Positions 1 to 7,544 of a stretch of DNA of 64,000 bases are shown piece by piece (position 1 is the stretch's first letter; each line of letters opens with the position of its first letter). A program made the position numbers and the translations under genes. The stretch comes from JBBATK01 sp044228285 (GTDB lineage Bacteria; Bacteroidota; Ignavibacteria; Kapaibacteriales; NICIL-2), in NCBI GenBank assembly GCA_044228285.1, contig JBGAVD010000004.1, positions 62,001-126,000 on the forward strand. Direction: 5' to 3'. The notes beneath the pieces are model-generated. The model searched no databases. It saw only the letters and a program-made list of their open reading frames with translations, and had not been told where the DNA came from.

Positions 1-764
1 TCTCGGCCTTGGTCAACGGCAAATTCTGCAGTTATCAGTGAACCGCCCCGCAAGCCACTCTCAATGACCAGCACCGCTCGAGATATACCACTTATGATAC
101 GATCGCGCTGCGGAAAGTATGGTGGAATAGCTCGAGTGCCACAACGGTACTCTGAAATGAGTGCACCACCAGCGTTAAGAATTTCGTGAGCAAGCTGCCG
201 TGTCTGCTGCGGACCCGTACAGTCGGTCCCACAAGCAATGACCGCTGTTGTACCACCGATTCCTTTCAAGGCAGCTGCGTGAGCGGAAGAATCGATACCC
301 AATGCAAGGCCACTATTCACGCGTATGCCGGCGTCTGAACAAACTCTAGCGAAACTCTCGGCAACACTTCTGCCATAGCTCGTACAATTCCTGGTGCCTA
401 CAATGGCAAGTCCCTTCTCGTTGTCGTTTGGGAGGTTGCCTCGCACGAACAACAGAACCGGCGGATAGGCTATCGTCTTCAGAATGCTCGGATACTCAAC
501 ACTATAAATACTTAGGACGCGAGTCTGATGTCGCTCGCATCGCTGCAATTGTCGATCTGCTTGGTCACGCAGCGTTTGAACGCTTTGCTCGGCGAACAGA
601 CTCTGTTGTGCAATGCGTCGAAAGCTCGCGGTGGGAGGCGAATCCAGACACTCCTCTAAGCTTGGTGAAGCATGAACAACTTGGCGGATCATACTCCCAT
701 GTATGCCACGTATATAACTCAACGCAAGAATGTCTCTCAACGACCACAGTTCTGGTGTGTACAT
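1..764 (-). CDS. dprA: DNA-processing protein DprA, 3' end cut by window
   Basis: DprA loads RecA on incoming single-stranded DNA during natural transformation. Translating the minus strand from an ATG at 764-762 gives an open frame of about 254 codons to the window edge. It holds a helical N-terminal part, then the Rossmann-fold core: YPPVLLFVRGNL, AIVGTRNCTSYG, a GLALGIDSSAHAAAL stretch and later SGLRGGSLITAEFA. These are the classic DprA/Smf signatures (GTR nucleotide motif, GIDxxAH). An in-frame TAG lies directly before the ATG, so the start is well bounded. The C-terminal winged-helix part, if present, lies outside the window. Codon phase was checked at the GTR and GIDSSAH motifs and agrees. 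Neighbouring aminotransferase is on the same strand but 457 bases away, so probably not one transcript. Confidence 0.9.
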   Translation of the reverse strand, partial: MYTPELWSLRDILALSYIRGIHGSMIRQVVHASPSLEECLDSPPTASFRRIAQQSLFAEQSVQTLRDQADRQLQRCERHQTRVLSIYSVEYPSILKTIAYPPVLLFVRGNLPNDNEKGLAIVGTRNCTSYGRSVAESFARVCSDAGIRVNSGLALGIDSSAHAAALKGIGGTTAVIACGTDCTGPQQTRQLAHEILNAGGALISEYRCGTRAIPPYFPQRDRIISGISRAVLVIESGLRGGSLITAEFAVDQGR

Positions 765-1221
765 CTACAACTCTTTTTCGTGAACGATTCTATCTACATT
801 CCCATCGTGGGAACGTTGTATTGAGCGGTTGACGAGCAGAGCAACAGTGATTCTGTATACAAGAAAGAAGTGCTGTCTCAGGGACAAGTGCAACTCTGTA
901 TCGGAGGAAACAGAGGCTGACATACCAAGCGAACTCTCTAAGCACCTTGAGCAATGGTGTTATCACTAGATCAAGAGACCGAGTCGATGTATGAGCACGG
1001 AGCAAACAACAGATGCGATGATCTCTTAGATCTTCGATCTTGTTGTTGAGCGGAGAGTAATGAGTACGGTCCTTGTCGGGACAAGTGATGAGCGGCTCTT
1101 TGGTTATTGTACTCGATGAGATATTTCTATAAAAGTCTCAAGTCCTGAGAGCGCAGAGCGACTAGCTGTCATTGACTAAGTGCAATATTGCATGACGGGG
1201 ATCATTGCTCAAACTGAACTT
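765..1221. other. gene-free interval between dprA and the aminotransferase
   Basis: No convincing coding frame. The short frames present have unlikely composition. A perfect 6-base inverted repeat with a GG centre (CTTGTC/GACAAG, 1072-1085) is the only structure I note. It lacks a T-run on either side, so I do not call it a terminator. Confidence 0.5.
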
Positions 1222-2370
1222 TTACACACGTAATTTTCGTAGTCTTCGAGCAGCTTCAAGCAATGTCTCGTCCTTTTTACAAAAGGTGAGGCGAACAAAA
1301 TTCTTTCCACGTTCTTCGTGAACATAGAACTTCTGCGAAGGGATAACGGCTACACCAATCTCCTTAATCCAGTTTTTTGCGACTGCTATTCCATCACCAG
1401 CATTGAGCGACGAAATGTCGGCCGTGATGAAATACGAACCCTCGGGAATTTGAAAGCTGAGAGGAGTTTCTCGAAGCGCTTCAATCAACAACGTACGACG
1501 ATGATGATAGGCTTCATGAAGCTGCTCGTAGTAGCTGAGCGGAGAATCTAATGCCTCAGCGATTGCGTGTTGAAGTGGAGTAGCTCCGGCAAACACAGTG
1601 AACTGATGGACTCTTCGCACGGCATTTACGAGATGTTCCGGACCTATTGCCCATCCGCATTTCCAACCGGTAGAAGAGAAGGTCTTCCCGCCACTTGATA
1701 TTGTCAAACAGCGAGTCGCCATTCCATCCATGCACGCGAGTCGTTGGTGACGGTGGCCGTCAAAGACAATGTGCTCATACACTTCATCGCTGATGGCGAG
1801 AACATTAAACGCACAGCACAAATCTCGAATGAGCTGCAGTTCTTCGGTATTAAAGACTGTTCCACAAGGGTTATGCGGGCTATTGATAAAAATTACCTTC
1901 GTTTTTGAAGTGAAGGCTGCACGTAGCTCTTCTGGGTCGAAACGGAAAGTGGGCGCGTGCAATGTAACCGCACGAATGATCCCTCCGGCCATGTGGATGT
2001 TAGGAAGGTAAACGTCAAACGCGGGTTCGAACACAATGACTTCGTCGCCTGGCTCAATAAAAGCGAAGGCGGAGCACCACAGGGCTTCGCTTGCACCGCT
2101 CGTTACGCAGATCTGCGTGGCAGGATCAATGCTGTGCCCGTAGAAACGCAGGGAGTGCCGGGCAATTGCTTCACGCAACTCGGGCTCGCCATGCGAGACC
2201 GCGTACTGATTGTGTCCTCCGTCGATTGCGCGCTTTGCCGCCTCTCGCACATGCTCCGGAGTGTCGAAATCTGGGAAGCCCTGCCCAAGGTTCACTGCCC
2301 CATACTCTCGAGCCAGAGCTGTGATCTCGGAAAAAATAGACGTGCCAAAACCTGCGATGCGCTCTATCAT
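1222..2370 (-). CDS. PLP-dependent aminotransferase class I/II (methionine/kynurenine aminotransferase-like)
   Basis: A 382-residue fold-type I aminotransferase. The N-terminus carries NLGQGFPDFDTP, followed by HNQYAVSHGEPELR, SPHNPCGTVF (substrate/PLP loop), ISDEVYEH (Asp and Tyr that contact PLP) and SSGGKTFSSTGWKCGW with the Schiff-base lysine at residue 229. The C-terminal RLTFCK arginine would bind the substrate carboxylate. The GQGFPDFDTP start and GWKCGW pattern place it with the kynurenine-oxoglutarate transaminase / YbdL methionine aminotransferase group, which transfer the amino group of methionine, glutamine or aromatic amino acids to a keto acid. Exact substrate cannot be told from sequence. 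Length is normal for the family. It is a single gene, read away from the polymerase operon; a cytosolic location is expected. Confidence 0.88.
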   Translation of the reverse strand: MIERIAGFGTSIFSEITALAREYGAVNLGQGFPDFDTPEHVREAAKRAIDGGHNQYAVSHGEPELREAIARHSLRFYGHSIDPATQICVTSGASEALWCSAFAFIEPGDEVIVFEPAFDVYLPNIHMAGGIIRAVTLHAPTFRFDPEELRAAFTSKTKVIFINSPHNPCGTVFNTEELQLIRDLCCAFNVLAISDEVYEHIVFDGHRHQRLACMDGMATRCLTISSGGKTFSSTGWKCGWAIGPEHLVNAVRRVHQFTVFAGATPLQHAIAEALDSPLSYYEQLHEAYHHRRTLLIEALRETPLSFQIPEGSYFITADISSLNAGDGIAVAKNWIKEIGVAVIPSQKFYVHEERGKNFVRLTFCKKDETLLEAARRLRKLRV

Positions 2371-2835
2371 AGTCGTTCGGGAAGAATTTTGCCTCAGTTG
2401 TAGGTCAATTTAGCAAAGTACTAGCTCTGTGCTTGATCCCGTAAGCTGAAAAACCTGCACGCAGGTCTGGAAGCATAAGATTCAGAAGGTTCAGTCTCTC
2501 ACAAAGGCAGCGCAGAGCGCTGCACTTCTTCAAGCCTTCAAGAGCTGAAGAATCCCAGAAGTTCGTACCAAGACTCGGTTACGCGTCGCTATCTACTGAG
2601 AGAACCAGAGTGTTGAAAACTGCTTGTCCGCCTCCATCGTAAATTGCCTTCTGAAGAGGATCTCAGAGAGCATAATGTAAGCATCGAGTTTGTACTCAAT
2701 GTGCGTGTTTTGTTTGATGCTGCTTGATGGAGGATACTTCGAGAACATCTACGCGCAGAAGTTGAAACGCATGAATAGACTTCAAGAGCGAGAGCAACAA
2801 GAAAAAGATTTGCAGGAAAGAGCTTTTCAAATGTC
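2371..2835. other. divergent intergenic region with two inverted repeats
   Basis: Lies between the divergently read aminotransferase and the ykgJ-like/polymerase operon, so promoters for both should be here; I could not pick one with confidence. Two perfect inverted repeats are visible: ACCTGC-AC-GCAGGT at 2453-2466 and GCAGCGC-AGA-GCGCTGC at 2507-2523. The first has operator-like geometry and the second could form an RNA hairpin. No coding frame here looks real. Confidence 0.45.
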
Positions 2836-3189
2836 ATGAATTCGAGAATGCAGTCGCTTATGGAATGTCGTCCTGGATGTGGTGCATGTTGCATTGCTCC
2901 GTCCATCACTTCAGCTCTTCCGGGTATGCCACTTGGGAAAGCAGCAGGGGAGCGCTGTATACATCTGAGCCAGGATTTTCGTTGTGAGCTCTTTGGTTTG
3001 CCGGAGAGACCCACCTTTTGCGTGGGCTTGCAGCCTCATACGGAGATGTGTGCCGACTCTCGTGAAGAAGCTCTGACATATCTCTACGAACTTGAGATCC
3101 TCACACAGCCACGAACGTCAGCGGCACAGCAGCTCACAGTTCTTCAACGAGTTCTCAAGGCACCAGGACCAATTGGGGAGGAGCAGTAG
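2836..3189 (+). CDS. YkgJ-family cysteine-cluster protein
   Basis: A 117-residue cytosolic protein with the Cys-rich YkgJ/UPF0153 pattern: CRPGCGACCIAPSI near residues 11-24, GMPLGKAAGERCIHL, then CELFGLPERPTFC and MC. The eight or so conserved cysteines are thought in this family to hold a zinc or iron-sulfur centre; the function is not established. The stop codon lies three bases before the start of the Y-family polymerase, so the two are almost certainly co-transcribed and probably translationally coupled. ATG at 2836 sits 12 residues upstream of the first Cys cluster, which is usual. Later ATG codons at residues 5 and 9 are possible alternative starts. Confidence 0.8.
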   Translation: MNSRMQSLMECRPGCGACCIAPSITSALPGMPLGKAAGERCIHLSQDFRCELFGLPERPTFCVGLQPHTEMCADSREEALTYLYELEILTQPRTSAAQQLTVLQRVLKAPGPIGEEQ

Positions 3190-3192
3190 AGC

Positions 3193-4434
3193 ATGCTACG
3201 CTATCTTTTTGTCGATTTCAATTCCTATTTCGCTTCAGTGGAGCAACAAATGAACCCTTCCCTTCGCGGGAAGGCAATCGCTGTTGTCCCAATGGAAGTT
3301 GACTCGACCTTCGTCATAGCGGCAAGTTATGAGGCTAAAAAGTATGGAGTGAAGACTGGGACGAAAGTCGGTGACGCTCGTCGCATGTGTCCGGGATTGA
3401 AGTTGGTTCGCGGTCGTCATCAACATTACATCGAATATCACAACAAGCTTGTTGCGGCTGTAGAGAGCTGTATTCACGTTGACAGTGTGATGTCGATCGA
3501 CGAAATGGTCTGTGAACTCGGAAAATCGCAGCGAAATGAAGCGAGTGCACGAGCGCTTGCGCAAACCATCAAGGAGACGATTTACCGAGAAGTTGGAACA
3601 GAGCTTCGCTGCTCCATTGGCATTGCGCCGAACGTGTTTTTGTCGAAGACGGCGAGTGATATGCAGAAACCTGACGGTCTCGTGATACTTGACAAGCAGG
3701 ATGTACCGGCAAAGCTCTTTGAACGTAAGATGGAGTTACGTGATCTTTGCGGGATTGGAGCTAAAATGTTTCAGCGATTGCAGAAAGCTGGGATATTCAC
3801 TTTGCGAGACCTCTATGATGCCGATCAAGCCAAGCTCCGAAAAGTGTGGGGAGGCATCGAGGGCGATCGAATGTATGCACGAATCCGAGGGGAGGAGGTT
3901 CGTACGCGCGAGACGCACAAGAGTGTTGTTGGACATAGTCATGTGCTATCACCAGAATTTCGTAGCCACGAAGGCGCGTACTCAGTGCTTCAAAAACTTA
4001 TACAGAAGGCGGCAACGCGTCTTCGCACATACGAACACTTGGCGGCAGCTCTGTACGTCAAGGTGAAGTATCTGGGCAAAGACAGCTGGACATCCGTGAT
4101 GAGTGTGCAGCCGACCAACGACTCATGGTTGTTTGTACAGGCTTTGTCAAAGATGTGGGAGCAGAATCCACACATACACGACAAACCATTCAAAGTAGCG
4201 GTATCCCTCTTCAATCTAGTGGAGGAGAAGGGGGCAACACTGCCACTGTTTGCTGAGTTCGAGGAAAATGCCGAGTTGAACAAGGCAATGGATAAAATTA
4301 ATGCGAAGTATGGTCGGAGTTCAGTGTACTTCGCAGCAGCACATAAGGCTATCAGTCGTGGTGCAGCTCCCATGCGCATTGCCTTTCATCATATACCTGA
4401 TATCGATTTGGAAGACGATCGAAAGAAGACCTAG
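3193..4434 (+). CDS. dinB: Y-family translesion DNA polymerase (DinB/Pol IV-like)
   Basis: A 413-residue error-prone polymerase that copies damaged templates. The catalytic palm is intact: Asp8 in FVDFNSYFASVEQ, and Asp103/Glu104 in SVMSIDEM, which bind the two catalytic metals. CSIGIAPNVFLSKTASDMQKP and the helix-hairpin LCGIGAKMFQRL follow, then the little-finger domain around residues 240-350. Instead of a clamp-binding peptide at the very end, a TLPLF motif resembling the beta-clamp consensus lies near residue 355 and is followed by about 60 more residues (KINAKYGRSSVYFAA, then RGAAPMRIAFHHIPD), as in longer DinB/ImuB-type relatives. The upstream ykgJ-like gene ends 3 bases before the ATG. 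No LexA box could be recognised, so SOS control is unproven. Confidence 0.88.
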   Translation: MLRYLFVDFNSYFASVEQQMNPSLRGKAIAVVPMEVDSTFVIAASYEAKKYGVKTGTKVGDARRMCPGLKLVRGRHQHYIEYHNKLVAAVESCIHVDSVMSIDEMVCELGKSQRNEASARALAQTIKETIYREVGTELRCSIGIAPNVFLSKTASDMQKPDGLVILDKQDVPAKLFERKMELRDLCGIGAKMFQRLQKAGIFTLRDLYDADQAKLRKVWGGIEGDRMYARIRGEEVRTRETHKSVVGHSHVLSPEFRSHEGAYSVLQKLIQKAATRLRTYEHLAAALYVKVKYLGKDSWTSVMSVQPTNDSWLFVQALSKMWEQNPHIHDKPFKVAVSLFNLVEEKGATLPLFAEFEENAELNKAMDKINAKYGRSSVYFAAAHKAISRGAAPMRIAFHHIPDIDLEDDRKKT

Positions 4435-4580
4435 CAGAAGTTCTGTGCAGAATCATACGATACATAAGACTCTTTCGTCGTATGAATTTTTCTCAACTCC
4501 TTGTCAGGAAAAAATATTTACGTAATCTCGTAGCGCTTATGAGTGCCGTGGAATACGCTCAGTTCACACATTCTACTACT

Positions 4581-4877
4581 ATGAACCAGTTTCTCGTTGA
4601 ATTCGATCTTCCTGATTCCTTTACGGAGCGTTTTATCTCGCTCATCCCTCAGCAGCGTGCTAAGGTAAACCAACTCATGCGTTCGGGTAAGTTGACGAAT
4701 TACGCATTGTCGATGGATCGCATGAAACTGTGGGTGTTTTTTGTTGCTGCGACTGAGCATGAAGTCATTGAACTCATGAACGAGTTCCCTCTGATTGACC
4801 AGATGAAACCAACAATTCACCCGCTCATGTTCCACGAGAACATCGGCTTCCAATTCCCGGTGATGTCGTTGAACTAA
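4581..4877 (+). CDS. muconolactone-isomerase / YciI-like small protein
   Basis: A roughly 98-residue ferredoxin-like alpha/beta-barrel protein starting MNQFLVEFDLPDSFTERF, with KVNQLMRSGKLTNYALSMDR and LWVFFVAATEHEVIELMNEFPL, the pattern of the muconolactone delta-isomerase/YciI superfamily. An open frame continues upstream to 4482, but the domain begins at this ATG and the extra residues look non-conserved, so I prefer 4581; 4539 is the other candidate. There is no Shine-Dalgarno sequence before either. It ends three bases before pirin and is probably in one transcript with it. Enzymatic role is not known; the domain occurs in many non-catabolic settings. Confidence 0.6.
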   Translation: MNQFLVEFDLPDSFTERFISLIPQQRAKVNQLMRSGKLTNYALSMDRMKLWVFFVAATEHEVIELMNEFPLIDQMKPTIHPLMFHENIGFQFPVMSLN

Positions 4878-4880
4878 GAC

Positions 4881-5744
4881 ATGAGCCCAAGCCCATCACT
4901 CCAAATAATTCAATCTGAGCCTGTGGAAGTTGCACCAGGATTCGTGGTGCATCGTGCAATGCCTTTGCGCGGCTTTCGCGGAGTTGATCCATACTTGCTC
5001 CTCGATCATTTTGGACCCCAGAGATTTCGTGAAGACTCTGTGCATGGAGTCCCAGTTCACCCACACCGTGGTTTCGTAGCGGTGACTTACATGTTGTCGG
5101 GAGCGATGAGACATAAAGATTCCATTGGTAACGACCTACTTGTTGCACCTGGCGACTTGAATTGGGTGAGCACAGCGTACGGTCTGCAGCATAGTGAGAC
5201 TCCAGAGTTGGACTTCTCACAGGGTGATGCAGAAATGCAGGGCTTCCAGATTTGGGTAAACCTGCCCGCCAAACATAAACTTGGTACTCCTCGCCTGCAG
5301 CATCTTCGTAGTGATAGAGTACCCCTTGTAGAAAAGCAGGGCTCACGAGTGAAAGTCCTTGTTGGAAAATACATGGACCAACGTTCTCCCATTGAGACGT
5401 TCACAGAGCTACAACTTCTGCATATTGAGCTTGAACCTAATGCTAGCATTGAGCTCCATTTTTCTGATGGCTTCAATGCTTGTCTTTATGTAGTACAGGG
5501 CGAGGGAAGCCTTGGTTCGCAGGGTGAAAGTGTTCGTCATCGAGAATTGGTGTGTTTTCCTGAGGGACTCAACACGATTGAGATAAGAAATACGTCCACA
5601 GCTCTGTTCTCACTTTTATCACTTGGTGCTAAGCCAATTGGTGAAAAGGTTTTTGCTCACGGACCTTTTGTCATGAATAGTTTTGAGGAAATTCAGGACG
5701 CCATCCGCGATTATGAGCGGGGCGAAATGGGTTTCCTGAGCTAG
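4881..5744 (+). CDS. pirin-family cupin protein
   Basis: A 287-residue bicupin. The N-terminal cupin carries PHPHRGFVAVTYMLSG (metal-binding histidines of the pirin signature) with FGP upstream and LQHSETPE after it, completing the His/His/His/Glu iron site. The C-terminal half has the usual second cupin, less conserved. Bacterial pirins bind Fe(II) and some show quercetinase activity or act as regulatory partners; which applies here cannot be said. The gene follows the YciI-like gene after three bases. Length is normal for the family. Confidence 0.85.
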   Translation: MSPSPSLQIIQSEPVEVAPGFVVHRAMPLRGFRGVDPYLLLDHFGPQRFREDSVHGVPVHPHRGFVAVTYMLSGAMRHKDSIGNDLLVAPGDLNWVSTAYGLQHSETPELDFSQGDAEMQGFQIWVNLPAKHKLGTPRLQHLRSDRVPLVEKQGSRVKVLVGKYMDQRSPIETFTELQLLHIELEPNASIELHFSDGFNACLYVVQGEGSLGSQGESVRHRELVCFPEGLNTIEIRNTSTALFSLLSLGAKPIGEKVFAHGPFVMNSFEEIQDAIRDYERGEMGFLS

Positions 5745-5894
5745 CTGTAGCTATCTGCCTGAAAAGTGACAAAATCTCTTTCTGGATAAGAGACTGAACC
5801 AAACCAATCAAGTACCAGAGAAATCTTCGCGACCATTCAAGAAGCAATACACAGCATCCGAACAATCACACTACATACCATTAGCAATCAAGCC

Positions 5895-6494
5895 ATGAAT
5901 TTCAACGACGAAAAGCCCGAAAACGAAGGCACAGAACCGAAAGAAGAGAAGGCAGCCCCAATGATGATTGGAAAAAAGCTGCTTGAGCAGAGAAAAGTGT
6001 TCCTATGGGGGCAAGTAGACGACAATTCAGCTCGACGCGTCATCGACCGACTGATGTATCTAGAATTGAGTGAGCCAGGGAAAGAGATAACGTTCTACAT
6101 AAACTCTCCTGGAGGTTATGTGACATCTGGAATGGCGATTTACGACGTGATGCGCAGTCTAAAGTCTCCAATATCAACCGTTTGCATGGGCTTAGCCGCA
6201 TCAATGGGCTCGATCCTCCTGAGCGCTGGAGCAAAGGGTCGTCGATTCATCTTTCGTCACGGCAAAGTGATGATCCACCAACCAAGTGGCGGTGCTCAAG
6301 GTTCTAGCACCGACATTGAGATACAGATGCGAGAAATCCTGAAAACCAAGGAGATTGGTGCCAGAATTTTGTCGGAGAACTGCAACCAGCCACTTGATCG
6401 TGTTCTGCGCGACTTTGAGCGTGATTATTGGATGGACGCCCAAGAAAGCGTTGAGTACGGAATCGTAGATGGAGTAATGGAACAGTTTGCCTAA
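5895..6494 (+). CDS. clpP: ATP-dependent Clp protease proteolytic subunit
   Basis: A 199-residue ClpP, the barrel-shaped serine protease that works with ClpX or ClpA ATPases. The catalytic triad is intact: Ser103 in GLAASMGS, His128 in VMIHQPSGG and Asp177 in ERDYWM. FYINSPGGYVTSGMAIYD and KTKEIGARI match the conserved handle region. The N-terminus is acidic and about 20 residues longer than the mature Escherichia coli enzyme, consistent with a processed propeptide. The gene stands alone, with 150 bases upstream of it and clpX not adjacent. Confidence 0.95.
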   Translation: MNFNDEKPENEGTEPKEEKAAPMMIGKKLLEQRKVFLWGQVDDNSARRVIDRLMYLELSEPGKEITFYINSPGGYVTSGMAIYDVMRSLKSPISTVCMGLAASMGSILLSAGAKGRRFIFRHGKVMIHQPSGGAQGSSTDIEIQMREILKTKEIGARILSENCNQPLDRVLRDFERDYWMDAQESVEYGIVDGVMEQFA

Positions 6495-6659
6495 GATTGA
6501 CGAATAGTGCCTGTAGAAGGGGGCTGCTGTTCAGCCCACTGCCGACAGTACTCATTCTCGTTGGGTCTCTCTGAGACTTCCTCAAGTCTTGATACCTGCA
6601 AAATTTGCGCAGTTTAGCCTACCTTGTCGCGAAAGTCAGCGTACGGGGATAATTTTTCA

Positions 6660-6690
6660 TTGCTCTAATGAGTTCCGCGGCGTATCTTTG
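6660..6690 (+). promoter_or_regulatory. Bacteroidota-type sigma-A promoter for the small-ORF/rpmE/rpsR operon
   Basis: TTG at 6660-6662 and TATCTTTG at 6683-6690 are separated by 20 bases. This matches the -33 TTG / -7 TAnnTTTG consensus known from Bacteroidota primary sigma factor promoters. Transcription would start near 6697, about 30 bases before the first ATG of the operon. Confidence 0.5.
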
Positions 6691-6726
6691 TAATCCGATT
6701 ATAACATCATTTAAAGAGAAGCGCTT

Positions 6727-6900
6727 ATGGCTAAGCAGCAAACATTTCAAGACAAGCTTAAGAAGACGAAAACCGACACACGTGTGAATGTACGCGTGAT
6801 CAAGGCTTATCGTAGCGACAAAGGAACCGTGAAGTTCATGGAGCGTTTTGTGCGCGTTGATGACGCTAGTCAAATTGAAAAGATTGACATCACTCGATAA
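6727..6900 (+). CDS. small basic protein at head of ribosomal-protein operon (possible ribosomal protein)
   Basis: A 57-residue lysine-rich protein: starts MAKQQTFQDKLKK, then a VNVRVIKAYRSDKG hairpin-like stretch, then FMERFVRVDDASQIEKIDI. It has an AAAGAGA-type ribosome-binding site and sits 33 bases before rpmE, inside a three-gene ribosomal-protein unit with its own promoter and terminator. The VIK-x-Y-RSDKGTVKF-E pattern is loosely like the VIKMVKSPKTGAYTF pattern of DUF4295, which has been described as ribosomal protein bL38 in Flavobacterium. That likeness is from memory and not an alignment. I judge the gene real from position, signal and composition; a ribosomal role is inference. 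Confidence 0.75.
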   Translation: MAKQQTFQDKLKKTKTDTRVNVRVIKAYRSDKGTVKFMERFVRVDDASQIEKIDITR

Positions 6901-6933
6901 AGTCACAAAACAATTTTTTGATTTAGGTACGAC

Positions 6934-7170
6934 ATGAAAAAAGGCATACACCCGGCATACAAAGAAGTCAATGTTGTGATGACGGACGGCTCAACTTTCG
7001 TAACGCGTTCGTGTTACAAGGGCGACAAAATGGTATTGGAAATTGATTCCAAGTCCCACCCATTCTTCACTGGCAAGCAAATGTTGGTCGATACTGCAGG
7101 TCGCGTTGATCGATTCAAGAAGCGCGCTGAACGTTCAAAGGCAATCAAAGAAAAAGGAGAAAGTAACTAA
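6934..7170 (+). CDS. rpmE: 50S ribosomal protein L31 (bL31)
   Basis: A 78-residue bL31: MKKGIHPAYKEVNVVMTDG, SCYKGDKMVLEIDSKSHPFFTGKQ and DTAGRVDRFKKR are the family signatures. The CxxC/C+ zinc pattern of the metal-binding form is mostly lost (only one Cys remains), so this is the zinc-independent type by that criterion. Its stop codon overlaps the ATG of rpsR (TAATG), indicating coupled translation. Confidence 0.93.
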   Translation: MKKGIHPAYKEVNVVMTDGSTFVTRSCYKGDKMVLEIDSKSHPFFTGKQMLVDTAGRVDRFKKRAERSKAIKEKGESN

Positions 7171-7463
7171 TGGCAATGCAAAAAAATACACACGACATTC
7201 TGCAACCACCCATGGCTGCAGCTTCTTCACCATTCCGCAATCGTCAGCAAGTGGTGCGTCGTAAAACCAGCCCGATGAAGGAATCCCGTATCGTGGATTA
7301 CTTGGATCATAAGTTCCTTTCTCGTTTTATCAACGATCAAGGTAAGATCCTACCACGTCGTATTACCGGATTGACAGCTTTCCAACAACGTGAAATTTCC
7401 CGCGCTGTGAAATATGCTCGTCACCTAGCCCTGATCCCATTCGTGGCGCAAGACACCAAGTAA
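7170..7463 (+). CDS. rpsR: 30S ribosomal protein S18 (bS18)
   Basis: A 97-residue bS18 with the conserved core IVDYLDHKFLSRFINDQGKI, LPRRITGLTAFQQREIS and AVKYARHLALIPFV. The N-terminal extension of about 35 residues is longer than in E. coli and basic. AAAGGAGAAAG before the overlapping ATG is a good Shine-Dalgarno sequence. Unusual partner: rpsR normally lies with rpsF, ssb and rplI, whereas here it follows rpmE. Confidence 0.93.
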   Translation: MAMQKNTHDILQPPMAAASSPFRNRQQVVRRKTSPMKESRIVDYLDHKFLSRFINDQGKILPRRITGLTAFQQREISRAVKYARHLALIPFVAQDTK

Positions 7464-7506
7464 GATCCTGAAAATGTAGATTGAGCTTTGAGCTCAAACG
7501 AAAGAG

Positions 7507-7537
7507 AAAGACTGTCACTTTGACAGTCTTTTTTTTT
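7507..7537 (+). terminator. rho-independent terminator after rpsR
   Basis: AAGACTGTCA-CTT-TGACAGTCTT forms a perfect 10-base-pair hairpin followed by an unbroken T-run. It ends the small-ORF/rpmE/rpsR operon. Confidence 0.9.
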
Positions 7538-7544
7538 GTGGCCT

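Noticed and set aside
428..1005. Open frames on both strands over 428-1005
   Set aside because: The part to 764 is the antisense of dprA, whose motifs read clearly on the minus strand. The remaining minus frame (790-1005) has low-complexity composition and no start signal.
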